This document shows, piece after piece, positions 1-7,294 of a stretch of 22,695 nucleotides of DNA. A model generated the notes under the pieces. That model was not told the DNA's origin. It made no database searches and saw nothing but the letters and a program-made list of their open reading frames with translations. The position numbers were made by a program, and so were the translations under genes. Each line of letters begins with the position of its first letter. Position 1 is the first letter of the stretch. Source of the stretch: an uncultured Oscillospiraceae bacterium (GTDB taxonomy: Bacteria > Bacillota > Clostridia > Oscillospirales > Oscillospiraceae). The stretch is taken from assembly GCA_910585265.1 (NCBI GenBank), contig CAJUCA010000049.1:1-22695 (forward strand), written 5' to 3'.

Positions 1-428
1 TCCCGGTTGGTGATGATGCCGATGAGCTTGCCGCCGTCGCAGATGGGCACGCCGGAGATGCGGAACTTGGCCATCAGCTCGTCGGCCTCCGCCAGGGTGT
101 GGCCGGGGCCCAGCCAGTAGGGGTTGGTGATCACGCCGTTTTCACTGCGCTTCACAATGTCCACCTGCTCGGCCTGCTGGCCGATGGACATATTTTTATG
201 GATCACGCCGATGCCGCCCTCCCGCGCCAGGGCGATGGCCATGCGGGACTCGGTGACCGTATCCATGGCCGCGCTCATCACCGGGATGTTCAGGGTGACC
301 TTTTTCGTCAGCCGGGTGTGCAGATCCACGTCCGCCGGGAGCACATTGCTCTCCGCGGGGATCAGGAGCACATCATCGAAGGTGAGGCCGGTCTTGACAA
401 ACTTTTCGTTCCATGCGAACTGGGCCAT
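1..428 (-). CDS. guaB: IMP dehydrogenase, N-terminal part (cut by the window edge)
   Basis: IMP dehydrogenase oxidises IMP to XMP with NAD+, the committed step of GMP synthesis in the cytoplasm. Only residues 1-142 are present; the gene runs off the left edge. The N-terminus has the family hallmark TFDDVLLIP (residues 16-24), then MSAAMDTVTESRMAIALAREGGIGVIHKNM-type sequence of the barrel (about 51-80), then the start of the inserted CBS module (about 98-142, including ISGVPICDGGKLIGIITNR). The catalytic Cys loop lies outside the window. The ATG at 426-428 is preceded by an AGGAGG ribosome-binding site about 8 nt upstream. The gene has its own consensus promoter between it and gluQ. No oddity is visible in the part present. 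Confidence 0.96.
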   Translation of the reverse strand, partial: MAQFAWNEKFVKTGLTFDDVLLIPAESNVLPADVDLHTRLTKKVTLNIPVMSAAMDTVTESRMAIALAREGGIGVIHKNMSIGQQAEQVDIVKRSENGVITNPYWLGPGHTLAEADELMAKFRISGVPICDGGKLIGIITNR

Positions 429-469
429 AATCCACTCCTCCTGTTTTCATAAAATTCCGGATTTTTTCC

Positions 470-498
470 ATTGTACGCTCTGCCTGTCCTCCTGTCAA
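470..498 (-). promoter_or_regulatory. guaB promoter (sigma-A type)
   Basis: Minus-strand TTGACA (493-498), 17-nt spacer, TACAAT (470-475): a consensus -35 and a near-consensus -10. The predicted transcript starts near 463, giving a leader of about 35 nt. The -35 box contains the TGA stop codon of gluQ (495-497). The short leader has no visible purine riboswitch. Confidence 0.85.
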
Positions 499-1421
499 GG
501 ACAACCCACAACAACGTCATTTTTCGGCACTTTCGCCCATGAGAACAGCGGAACAAGCTCTGCCGCTGTGACTTTTTCCGGCCTGTCCACCAGCCCCGCG
601 TACCACGCCAGCAGCCCGGTCAGCTCCCCGGGCGAGTACCGCTCCCTCAGCGCGCCCATGTCCAGGTCGTGATCCCGCTTCGCCAGCCGCCGCCCGTCCG
701 GGGCCAGCAGCAGGGGCGTGTGGAAGAACCGGGGAGGCGGGTACCCCAGCACCTCATGGAGCCACGCCTGCCGGGGGGCGGAGCACAGCAGATCCCGCCC
801 CCGCACCACGTGGTTCACCCCCATGAGGGCGTCGTCCACCACCACCGCCAGCTGGTAGGCGAACACCCCGTCGGAACGCCGGACGATAAAATCCCCGCAG
901 TCCCGGGCCAGGTTTTCGGTGTACGTGCCGCAGTTCCCGTCCTCCACCGTGACGGACAGGTCCGGGCACCGCACCCGCCACGCCGGACGGCGGCCCTGCC
1001 CCTCCAGCTCCGCCCGCTCCGCCGCCGTGAGGCGGAAGCACCTGCCGGAGTACACCACCGCCCCGTCCTCCCGGTGGGGCGCGCTGGCCGCCATCCGCTC
1101 CGTCCGGGAGCAGTAGCAGGGGTAGATCAGCCCCCGTTCCTCCAGCAGGCGGAACGCCTCCTCATAACAGGCCGTGCGGCGGCTCTGCCTATAGTCCGGC
1201 TCCAGGCCGCCCTGGTCCCAGTCCAGCCCCAGCCACCGCAGGTCGTCCAGGAGCTGGGCCGCAAACAGGCGGCTTGTCCGCTGGGTATCCAAATCCTCGA
1301 TCCGCAGCACCAGCTCTCCCCCGCCGCTCCGGGCGTCCAGCCACGCCAGCAACGCCGCCAGCAGGTTCCCCAGGTGCATCCGCCCGCTGGGAGTGGGGGC
1401 GAACCGTCCCCGAATGCCCAT
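495..1421 (-). CDS. gluQ: glutamyl-Q tRNA(Asp) synthetase
   Basis: GluQRS is a GluRS paralogue that lacks the anticodon-binding domain and attaches glutamate to the queuosine base at position 34 of tRNA(Asp). The 308-residue length fits this truncated family; full GluRS is about 480. Visible class I synthetase motifs are FAPTPSG (7-13), the HIGH-like HLGN (16-19), IEDLDTQR (41-48) and the KMSKS-like LAKRD (246-250). The family zinc site CxC...YxxxC is present as C102, C104, Y124 and C128. The start has a GGGGGGAGGG ribosome-binding site 4-5 nt upstream. It begins 15 nt after the stop of the radical SAM gene, so the two are probably co-transcribed. GluQRS is best known from Proteobacteria and some Actinobacteria, so its presence in a clostridium-like genome is mildly notable. 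Confidence 0.93.
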   Translation of the reverse strand: MGIRGRFAPTPSGRMHLGNLLAALLAWLDARSGGGELVLRIEDLDTQRTSRLFAAQLLDDLRWLGLDWDQGGLEPDYRQSRRTACYEEAFRLLEERGLIYPCYCSRTERMAASAPHREDGAVVYSGRCFRLTAAERAELEGQGRRPAWRVRCPDLSVTVEDGNCGTYTENLARDCGDFIVRRSDGVFAYQLAVVVDDALMGVNHVVRGRDLLCSAPRQAWLHEVLGYPPPRFFHTPLLLAPDGRRLAKRDHDLDMGALRERYSPGELTGLLAWYAGLVDRPEKVTAAELVPLFSWAKVPKNDVVVGCP

Positions 1422-1436
1422 GCGCCCTCCCCCCTG

Positions 1437-2255
1437 TCAATCAAAAAAGGTGAGCTGGCGATCCCCATAGCCCAGGGACGCCGCCCGAATGATGGATTTC
1501 ATATCATATAAGATGCCGGATGTTTGGCAGGCGGCGGTAAACGCCTGCCACAGCTTCCCCGCCTTGGGGCTGGCGCACCAGTACCGGTCCCCGAACCGCC
1601 GCAGATAACGCTCCCTCAGCCCCTGCCCGGGGAAGGCCCGCTCCAGCCCGTCCAGGAAATACTCCCGCTGGCCCTGCCGCATGGTGACGCCGAAGGCGGG
1701 GTAGACAAACCGCGCCCCGGCCCTCGCCGCCCCCTCCACCACTGCCAGCACCCCCTCCTCGCTGTCCTCCAGGAAGGGCAGTACCGGCATGAGCAGCAGC
1801 CCGGCGAACAGCCCCGCCCCGCTCAGCTCCCCCAACGCCGCCAGACGGCGGGACGGAGGCGGCGCGTTCGGCTCCAGTCTGGCCGCCAGCCCATCGTCCG
1901 CCGTGGTGACGGTGAGCTTGCAGATCACCGGGGAATGGGCCTGTATGGAGGCCAGAATGTCCATATCCCGGGTGATCAGGGGACTTTTGGTGGCGATGGC
2001 CGCGCCGCAGCTGTAGGCGTCCATCAGCTCCAGGGCGTGCCGGGTCAGCTCCAGCTCCTTCTCGAAGGGGTTATAGGGATCGCTCATGGAGCCCATGCTG
2101 ATGAAGGCGGGCCGCGCCTTCCGGGCCAGATCGTCCCGGAAAATCCGCAGGGCGTCCGCCTTCACCCGCACGGTGTCGAACCCCTCGATCCGGTAGCAGC
2201 CGCTGCGGCTGTCGCAGTACAGGCACCCGTGACAGCACCCCCGGTAGAGGTTCAT
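1437..2255 (-). CDS. SPL-family radical SAM protein, 5' end interrupted by an amber codon
   Basis: This is a radical SAM protein related to spore photoproduct lyase and the Rv2578c group. The CX3CX2C iron-sulfur cluster motif is intact in NLYRGCCHGCLYCDSRS (C7, C11, C14 counted from the internal Met). The substrate is unknown. The interval given starts at ATG 2253-2255, but that codon has no ribosome-binding site. Upstream, the same frame continues to an ATG at 2325-2327 with an AGGGGGAGG ribosome-binding site. Between them lies one in-frame TAG (2274-2276) at codon 18, in the context STE-stop-FGTD. From memory, relatives have Trp in this position (WFGTDYNMN), so the stop looks like a TGG-to-TAG change. 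Read through, the protein would be 296 residues. It may be a recent pseudogene, a weakly translated internal-start protein, an amber readthrough, or a sequencing error. gluQ follows 15 nt downstream. Confidence 0.8.
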   Translation of the reverse strand: MNLYRGCCHGCLYCDSRSGCYRIEGFDTVRVKADALRIFRDDLARKARPAFISMGSMSDPYNPFEKELELTRHALELMDAYSCGAAIATKSPLITRDMDILASIQAHSPVICKLTVTTADDGLAARLEPNAPPPSRRLAALGELSGAGLFAGLLLMPVLPFLEDSEEGVLAVVEGAARAGARFVYPAFGVTMRQGQREYFLDGLERAFPGQGLRERYLRRFGDRYWCASPKAGKLWQAFTAACQTSGILYDMKSIIRAASLGYGDRQLTFFD

Positions 2256-2350
2256 GGTGTGGTCGGTTCCGAACTACTCGGTAGAGCGGTTCCGGTGGAG
2301 CAGATGCTTGGCGGGTACGGTTTCCATGGCCCTCCCCCTTATGCCCGCAA

Positions 2351-2381
2351 CCCCCTCCCAGGCCAGCCGTCCGGGAGGGGG
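2351..2381 (-). other. GC-rich hairpin between ftsZ and the radical SAM gene
   Basis: CCCCCTCCC (2351-2359) and GGGAGGGGG (2373-2381) form a 9-bp perfect stem with a 13-nt loop, lying between repeat copy A and the radical SAM start. No U-tract follows on the minus strand, so it is not a classic intrinsic terminator. It could be a processing or stability hairpin in the leader of the radical SAM mRNA, or help to end ftsZ transcription. Confidence 0.5.
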
Positions 2382-2403
2382 GTGCGTTTCAAAGCCTGTA
2401 TTT

Positions 2404-2565
2404 AGAACCTGTATTCACAACCTCAAACGCCGTCTGGACGGGTCTTTTTACGCCATCCAGCGTTAAATTTTCTTGAAATACACAAAGTATTCCTGCGAAA
2501 ATTTGCCTTGTCTGGCGAAAAAAGCCCTCGCCCAGCCGGCATCTTCGGCTGCAAATACAGGTTCT
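2404..2565 (-). repeat. 162-bp inverted-repeat element, copy A
   Basis: This is one of four copies of a non-coding element, here in the opposite orientation to copies C and D. The left end AGAACCTGTATTCACA matches the inverted right end except at two positions. Internal arms AAATTTTC (2465-2472) and GAAAATTT (2497-2504) pair, and the apex is AATAC (2477-2481) / GTATT (2487-2491). The element abuts ftsZ: its first base is also the last A of the ftsZ TAA stop. No ORF is visible in it. It is most like a MITE or a large palindromic interspersed element, and no transposase is nearby. Confidence 0.9.
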
Positions 2566-3728
2566 TACTTCTTATTGAAGATCCGGAAGATATCGTCGAA
2601 GGGGTCGGGCTCCGGCTCCGCCGCCGTGCTGGACAGGGGCTTGGGGGGCATGACGGCCCCCACCCCGGCGGGCACGCAGTCGGGCTTGTCCTCCCTGGCG
2701 GGCGCGGCAGTCTGGATCGGAGTCACCTTGGCCTCCTGCTTGGGCTCCTCCTGACCGGGGACGGGGTTGTCCACCTCGCCGAACCCGGTGGCGATCACGG
2801 TGACCCGGAGCTCGTCCTCCAGGGTATCGTCGAAGGCGGTGCCCATCATGAACAGGGCGTCGGGGTCGGCCACCTGCTTCACCATCTCGGCGGCCAGCTC
2901 CACCTCCTCCAGACCCATGTCCATGGGCCCGGTGATGTTGACGATGATGCCCTTGGCCCCCTGGATGGAGGTCTCCAGCAGGGGGCTGTTGATGGCGATG
3001 CGGGTGGCGTCCTCCGCCTTGTTCTTGCCGGAGCCCCGGCCCACTCCCATGTGGGCCAGGCCTGCGTCCTTCATCACGGCGGTGACGTCGGCAAAATCCA
3101 GGTTGATGAGGCCCGTGGTCTTGATCAGGTCGGAGATGGACTGCACCGCCTGCCGCAGCACGTCGTCGGCGATGGCGAAGGCGTTGGCGAAGGTGATCTT
3201 CTCGTCGGTGGCGTACTGGAGCCGGTCGTTGGGGATGATCACCAGGGAGTCCACCTTCTGGCGCAGCTCCTCAATGCCCTTGGCGGCCTGCTCCATGCGG
3301 CGGCGGCCCTCAAAGTTGAAGGGCTTGGTGACCACACCCACGGTGAGGATGCCCTTCTCCTTGGCCAGCTCCGCCACCACGGGGGCCGCTCCGGTTCCGG
3401 TGCCGCCCCCCATTCCGGCGGTGACGAACACCATGTCCGCCCCCTCCAGCAGGGCGGTGATCTGCTCCTTGCTCTCCCGGGCGGACTCCCGGCCCACCTC
3501 GGGGTTGGCCCCCGCGCCCTTGCCTCCGGTGAGCTTCTCGCCGATGGCCAGCTTCTGGGTGGCCTCGGAGGCGTTGAGACACTGGCGGTCGGTGTTCACC
3601 GCGATGAACTCCACCCCCTGCATCCCCGCACGCACCATGCGGTTCACCACATTATTGCCGCCGCCGCCCACTCCGATGACCTTCAGAACGTCATCGTTGT
3701 TCACGGCGGAATCCATTACAAACGCCAT
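2565..3728 (-). CDS. ftsZ: cell division protein FtsZ
   Basis: FtsZ is the tubulin-like GTPase that forms the cytokinetic ring. The 387-residue protein has the glycine-rich GVGGGGNNVVNRM segment (19-31), the tubulin signature GGGTGTGAAP (107-116) and the T7-loop NLDFADV (209-215) that activates GTP hydrolysis in the adjacent subunit. A variable linker from about 318 to 372 leads to the C-terminal peptide DPFDDIFRIFNKK. That tail departs from the usual D-I-P-x-F-L core bound by FtsA, ZipA and SepF. The start has an AGGAGG ribosome-binding site about 8 nt upstream. A private promoter lies between ftsQ and ftsZ. No ftsA gene is adjacent, although ftsA precedes ftsZ in many dcw clusters. Repeat copy A begins at the stop codon. 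Confidence 0.98.
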   Translation of the reverse strand: MAFVMDSAVNNDDVLKVIGVGGGGNNVVNRMVRAGMQGVEFIAVNTDRQCLNASEATQKLAIGEKLTGGKGAGANPEVGRESARESKEQITALLEGADMVFVTAGMGGGTGTGAAPVVAELAKEKGILTVGVVTKPFNFEGRRRMEQAAKGIEELRQKVDSLVIIPNDRLQYATDEKITFANAFAIADDVLRQAVQSISDLIKTTGLINLDFADVTAVMKDAGLAHMGVGRGSGKNKAEDATRIAINSPLLETSIQGAKGIIVNITGPMDMGLEEVELAAEMVKQVADPDALFMMGTAFDDTLEDELRVTVIATGFGEVDNPVPGQEEPKQEAKVTPIQTAAPAREDKPDCVPAGVGAVMPPKPLSSTAAEPEPDPFDDIFRIFNKK

Positions 3729-3794
3729 ACCTAAGTCCTCCTATGTAAAACAGTGAAATGTGTCAAGACCTACCCAAATGACTATATATTGTTT

Positions 3795-3823
3795 ATTGTA
3801 CCCTTTTTTGCCCAGGCGGTCAA
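3795..3823 (-). promoter_or_regulatory. ftsZ promoter (sigma-A type)
   Basis: Minus-strand TTGACC (3818-3823), 17-nt spacer, TACAAT (3795-3800), in an AT-rich stretch unusual for this window. It gives a leader of about 60 nt before the ftsZ ATG. No intrinsic terminator is visible after ftsQ, so ftsZ may also receive transcripts from the upstream dcw operon. Confidence 0.82.
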
Positions 3824-3862
3824 TAGAAAATTTGGGGCCGGGAAAATTTTTCCTGTTCCGCC

Positions 3863-4627
3863 TCACTTTTCCGTCTTGAAATTGACTTTGCCCTCGGTTA
3901 TCGTCAAATCCAGCGTCCCCGGCACCCCCTCGGGCAGCTTCCCGCTGTCCAGCGCGGCCTGAGTCAGGCTCAGATAGTAGCTGTAATCCCCGCCCCGGGG
4001 CAGCTTCACCCGGTAGATCCCCCAGTCAAGGGTCATGGAGGTGGCGGCGGAGCAGTCCAGGGCGGTGCACTGGGCCAGCAGCCCCCGGGCCTCCAGCTCC
4101 CCCAGCAGCTCCCCCACGTAGCGCAGGGTGGCCTCCTGCCCCTCCGCCGCCTGGATCATGCCGCCGGGGTAGGGCCCCACCGCCGTCAGCCCGGTGATCC
4201 GGATGGTCTCCACCGCCCCCTTGTCCAGCTCCAGCAGCTTGCCCTGGGCGGACACCAGCCAGCGGCCCTCGGCGGACTCCACCGATGCCGCCGCCACCCG
4301 CTCCGTCACCACCAGCACCACCCCGTCGGGCAGGGCCTTCTTGACGGACACGCTCTCCACATAGGGCAGGTTGGCGCAGATGGCCGCCGACACCCGGCTC
4401 CGGGGCAGAACCACCAGATTGTCCCCCATCTCGATGCCGGAGGCGGCGATGACCTCCGCGGCGGTGTACCGCACGTTGCCCGTCACCTCCACGGAATTCA
4501 CCCGGAAAAACACCACGCACGCCAGCACCACCGCCGCCGCGATCAGCAGGATGGACAGGAGCTTATAAAGCCCGCGGAACCGGCCCCGCCGCCGCTTGCT
4601 CCGGGGATGTTTGCGCTGTCGTGCCAT
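3863..4627 (-). CDS. ftsQ: cell division protein FtsQ/DivIB
   Basis: FtsQ/DivIB is a bitopic divisome protein that bridges FtsL, FtsB/DivIC and the septal synthase. The protein has a strongly basic cytoplasmic N-terminus (residues 1-19, rich in Arg and Lys), one membrane segment (about 20-41), and a POTRA domain starting at VNSVEVTGNVRYTAAEV and ending around VVTERV (about 42-110). A beta domain follows. The length of 254 residues is typical of DivIB. I chose ATG 4625-4627 because GAGGTG lies 5-6 nt upstream; the frame could start at a GTG 9 nt earlier, but that GTG is part of the ribosome-binding site. It follows murA across a gap filled by an intercistronic repeat and is 134 bp before ftsZ. 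Confidence 0.93.
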   Translation of the reverse strand: MARQRKHPRSKRRRGRFRGLYKLLSILLIAAAVVLACVVFFRVNSVEVTGNVRYTAAEVIAASGIEMGDNLVVLPRSRVSAAICANLPYVESVSVKKALPDGVVLVVTERVAAASVESAEGRWLVSAQGKLLELDKGAVETIRITGLTAVGPYPGGMIQAAEGQEATLRYVGELLGELEARGLLAQCTALDCSAATSMTLDWGIYRVKLPRGGDYSYYLSLTQAALDSGKLPEGVPGTLDLTITEGKVNFKTEK

Positions 4628-4650
4628 GGGTATCACCTCATCGTCGCCGT

Positions 4651-4751
4651 AAAATCCGCTTCACTCCGTTTCCGCCTGCGGCGAAAAACGTGGTCGCTCC
4701 CTTTGCTCCTCCTCTCCCCACAAGGCCTGAACGACGGCTTTGCGGGGGCCC
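4651..4751 (-). repeat. intercistronic structured repeat, copy 1 (murA-ftsQ gap)
   Basis: This non-coding segment of about 100 bp is closely similar to 8558-8656 and more weakly to 7216-7294. Shared blocks include TTTCCGCCTGCGGCGAAAA, CTCCTCTCCCCACAA and GGCTTTGCGGGGGCCC. On the mRNA strand it forms two hairpins: CCCCGCAAAGCC with GGCCTTGTGGGG (one mismatch and one G-U), and TTTCGCC with GGCGGAAA. No U-tract follows, so it does not look like a terminator. It occupies nearly the whole gap. Confidence 0.8.
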
Positions 4752-4762
4752 TTTGGATCTGC

Positions 4763-6019
4763 CTATTCCTCCCGGCGTTCCACCCTCGCGCCCAGGGCCT
4801 GGAGCATTCCCTCCAGCCCCTCGTAGCCCCGGTCGATGTGCCGCAGGCCAGACAGGACGGTGGCTCCCTCCGCCCCCAGGGCGGCCACGGCCAAGGCCCC
4901 GCCGCCCCGCAGGTCGGACGCCTCCACCCTGGCCCCCCGGAGCCGCTCCACCCCCCGGACCAGGGCCACCCGGCCCTCGGTGGTGATGTCCGCCCCCATG
5001 CGGATCAGCTCGGGCACGTGGCGGTAGCGGCTGTCGAACATGGTCTCCACAAAGAGGGTGCAGCCCTGGGAAGCCGCCAACGCCGCCATCACCGGGGCCT
5101 GGGCGTCGGTGGGGAAGCCCGGGTAAGGGGCGGTGCGGATGGTGGGCACGCCCTTCAGGGGAAGCTCCCGGTTCCGCTCCAGCTCCACGTATTCCATCCG
5201 GCTCTCCACCCGGCACCCGGCCTGGTGGAACACGGACAGCACCGTGGACAAATGCCGCCAGTCCACCCCCCGCAGGCGCACCCGCCCCCCGGCGGACGCC
5301 GCCGCCGACAGCAGGGTGGCCGCCACGATCCGGTCTCCCATGACGGTGTACTCCCCGCCGGACAGGGCGCGGCCCCCCTCCACCGTGATGGTGGAGCTGC
5401 CCGCCCCCCGCACGTCCGCCCCCAGCAGGTTCAGGAAGCCCTGGAGATCCCCGATCTCCGGCTCCCGGGCGGCGTTGGTGATGGTGGTGGGGCCGTCCGC
5501 TCCCACGGCGCACAGCATGGCGTTCTCCGTGGCCCCCACGCTGGGCATGGCCAGCTGGATCTCGCCCCCCCGGGGCCGACCGAGGCAGTGGATGCCCCGG
5601 TCCTCCGTCACCTCACAGCCCAGGGCACGGATGGCGGACAGGTGCAGGTCGATGGGCCGGGGGCCAAGCTCACAGCCGCCGGGATAGGTGAGGTGGGCCT
5701 CCCCCGCCCGGGCCAGCAGGGGGCCGAGGAAGATGATGGACGAGCGCATGGCCCGCATCTGCTCCTCGGAAATGGAACAGCCCGACGCCCCGGCGGGGTC
5801 CACCGAGATAACGTGCCCCTCCTGCTCCACCCGGCAGCCCAGGCGGCGCAGAATGCCCAGGGCGGCGTCCACGTCGGTGAGCCGGGGGCAGTTGTGGAGC
5901 GTCACCGGGCCCCGGGCCAGCAGGCAGGCGGCTAAAATGGGCAGTACGCTGTTTTTCGCCCCGTGGACGGCCAGTTCGCCCTCCAGGGGCCCGCCGCCCC
6001 GTATGTATATCACGCTCAT
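4763..6019 (-). CDS. murA: UDP-N-acetylglucosamine 1-carboxyvinyltransferase
   Basis: MurA transfers enolpyruvate from PEP to UDP-GlcNAc, the first committed step of peptidoglycan synthesis in the cytoplasm. The 418-residue length is normal. The UDP-GlcNAc-contacting Lys-Asn pair is at K22-N23 (HGAKNSVLP). The catalytic Cys that fosfomycin alkylates is C116 in PGGCELGPRPIDLHL, so the enzyme is predicted to be fosfomycin-sensitive at the target level. The inverse alpha/beta-barrel repeats are visible, for example PGFPTDAQAPVMAAL in the second half. It sits between murG and ftsQ, the position held by murB in Bacillus subtilis. Low-GC Gram-positive bacteria often have two MurA paralogues (murAA and murAB); which one this is cannot be told from the sequence. 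Confidence 0.96.
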   Translation of the reverse strand: MSVIYIRGGGPLEGELAVHGAKNSVLPILAACLLARGPVTLHNCPRLTDVDAALGILRRLGCRVEQEGHVISVDPAGASGCSISEEQMRAMRSSIIFLGPLLARAGEAHLTYPGGCELGPRPIDLHLSAIRALGCEVTEDRGIHCLGRPRGGEIQLAMPSVGATENAMLCAVGADGPTTITNAAREPEIGDLQGFLNLLGADVRGAGSSTITVEGGRALSGGEYTVMGDRIVAATLLSAAASAGGRVRLRGVDWRHLSTVLSVFHQAGCRVESRMEYVELERNRELPLKGVPTIRTAPYPGFPTDAQAPVMAALAASQGCTLFVETMFDSRYRHVPELIRMGADITTEGRVALVRGVERLRGARVEASDLRGGGALAVAALGAEGATVLSGLRHIDRGYEGLEGMLQALGARVERREE

Positions 6020-6080
6020 GGCAAAGCCTCCCCATAGAAAAGAAATTTCGTCCCATTCTATGCGGATGGCCCTTCAGCCG

Positions 6081-7196
6081 TTATTTTCTTAGCAATTCCA
6101 TTAAATTTTCGTAGATCTTCCCCGCCGCGTCCGGGGCCGCCACCTCCTTCAACGCCCGGCCCATGGCCGCCCGGCGGCTCCCGTCCGCCAGCAGCTCCAA
6201 CGCCTTGCGGTACAGCCCCTCCCCGGTGCAGCCCTTCTCCTCCACCAGCTCCACCCCGCCCCGGTCGTAGAGCACCTTGGCGTTTTTGTACTGGTGGTTC
6301 GCCGCCACGAAGGGGGAGGGCACCAGGATGGCGGGCTTGCCCAGGGCGGTCAGCTCCCCGATGGTGGAGGCCCCCGCCCGGCAGATCACCAGATCCGCCG
6401 CCGCCATCACCACCGGCATATTGTCGATATAGGGCCGGATCTCCTGATCGGAGACCTCAATCCCCCGCTTTTTCAGCTCGCCGGGCATCTCGTCGATGTC
6501 CCGGCCCGCGGCGTGGACGTAGTGGAACCTGCGGCCCTCCGCCGCCCACCGCTCCACAAAGTCCACCGTGCGCGCGCTCATGTGGCCCGCCCCCTGGGAG
6601 CCCCAGAAGGAGATCACCAACGGCTGGCTGTCCGTCAGCCCCAGCTCCAGCCGCGCCCGGGCCCGGTCCAGGGTGAAGAACTCCCCCCGCACCGGGGTGC
6701 CGGTGACGGCCACCTTTTTCGCTTCCTTGTAGTACTCCGCCGCCTCCGGGAAGCCCACCATCACCAGATCCACCTTGTTGGCCAACGCCCGGGTGGTCAG
6801 GCCCGGGTAGGCGTTGGACTCGTGGATGGCGCAGGGGATATGCCGCTTCGCCGCCTCATGGACGGCGGGATAGGAGGCATAGCCCCCGGTGCCCACCACC
6901 AGATCCGGCTTGAACCGCTTCACGATAGCCGCCGCCTCCCGCTGGCCCACGGGGAGCTTGAACGCGCTCTTGATGTTGTGCTTCACGTGGGCCCAGCTCC
7001 ACTCCCGCTCAAAGGTGGACACGGTCACTGTCTCGATGGGGTAGCCCGCCTGCTTTACCAGCCGCTGCTCCATCCCCCGCTCCGCCCCCACAAACAGGAT
7101 CTCACAGCCGGGGTGATGGGCCTCAAACTGCTGGGCCACCGCCAGGGCCGGGTTCACGTGGCCCGCCGATCCGCCGCAGGTAAATATCACTTTCAT
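6081..7196 (-). CDS. murG: UDP-GlcNAc:undecaprenyl-PP-MurNAc-pentapeptide GlcNAc transferase
   Basis: MurG adds GlcNAc to lipid I to make lipid II at the inner face of the membrane. This is a GT-B fold GT28 enzyme of 371 residues. The N-terminal lipid-I-side motif is GGSAGHVNPALA (residues 8-19; usually GGTGGHxxPALA). A second glycine-rich segment, GTGGYASYP, follows around residue 100. The C-terminal UDP-GlcNAc domain shows SFWGSQGA and GASTIGELTALGKPAILVP, then an ANHQYKNA segment. I start it at ATG 7194-7196 (MKVIFTCGG), with GGAG 11 nt upstream; the frame stays open upstream into ftsW but that extension reads as low-complexity shadow sequence. A diverged structured repeat lies between it and ftsW. 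Confidence 0.96.
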   Translation of the reverse strand: MKVIFTCGGSAGHVNPALAVAQQFEAHHPGCEILFVGAERGMEQRLVKQAGYPIETVTVSTFEREWSWAHVKHNIKSAFKLPVGQREAAAIVKRFKPDLVVGTGGYASYPAVHEAAKRHIPCAIHESNAYPGLTTRALANKVDLVMVGFPEAAEYYKEAKKVAVTGTPVRGEFFTLDRARARLELGLTDSQPLVISFWGSQGAGHMSARTVDFVERWAAEGRRFHYVHAAGRDIDEMPGELKKRGIEVSDQEIRPYIDNMPVVMAAADLVICRAGASTIGELTALGKPAILVPSPFVAANHQYKNAKVLYDRGGVELVEEKGCTGEGLYRKALELLADGSRRAAMGRALKEVAAPDAAGKIYENLMELLRK

Positions 7197-7215
7197 TTCG
7201 TCACAAGCTCCATTC

Positions 7216-7294
7216 TCCCGCCTCCGCCTCCCGGCGAAAGCCCGCTCATTTCGCTGCCCGTCCTCTCCCCGTGAGGGCGGAGGGACGCTTTCTC
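7216..7294 (-). repeat. intercistronic structured repeat, diverged copy 3 (ftsW-murG gap)
   Basis: This shares short blocks with copies 1 and 2 in the same order and orientation: CGGCGAAA, TTCGCT and TCCTCTCCCC. On the mRNA strand CGTCC...GGACG plus an inner CTCC/GGAG give a hairpin, and CGCCGGGAGGCG gives a second. The identity is too low to be certain it is the same family, but the position and layout match. It begins right after the ftsW stop and ends within about 20 nt of the murG start. Confidence 0.5.

Noticed and set aside
3740..3770. Second ftsZ promoter at TTGACA near 3757
   Set aside because: TTGACACATTTCACTGTTTTACATA has a good -35 but the only -10-like hexamer is 13 nt away and runs into the ribosome-binding site.
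3841..3862. Terminator after ftsQ (GGAAAAATTTTCC)
   Set aside because: The palindrome has essentially no loop and no GC stem, so it is unlikely to terminate transcription.
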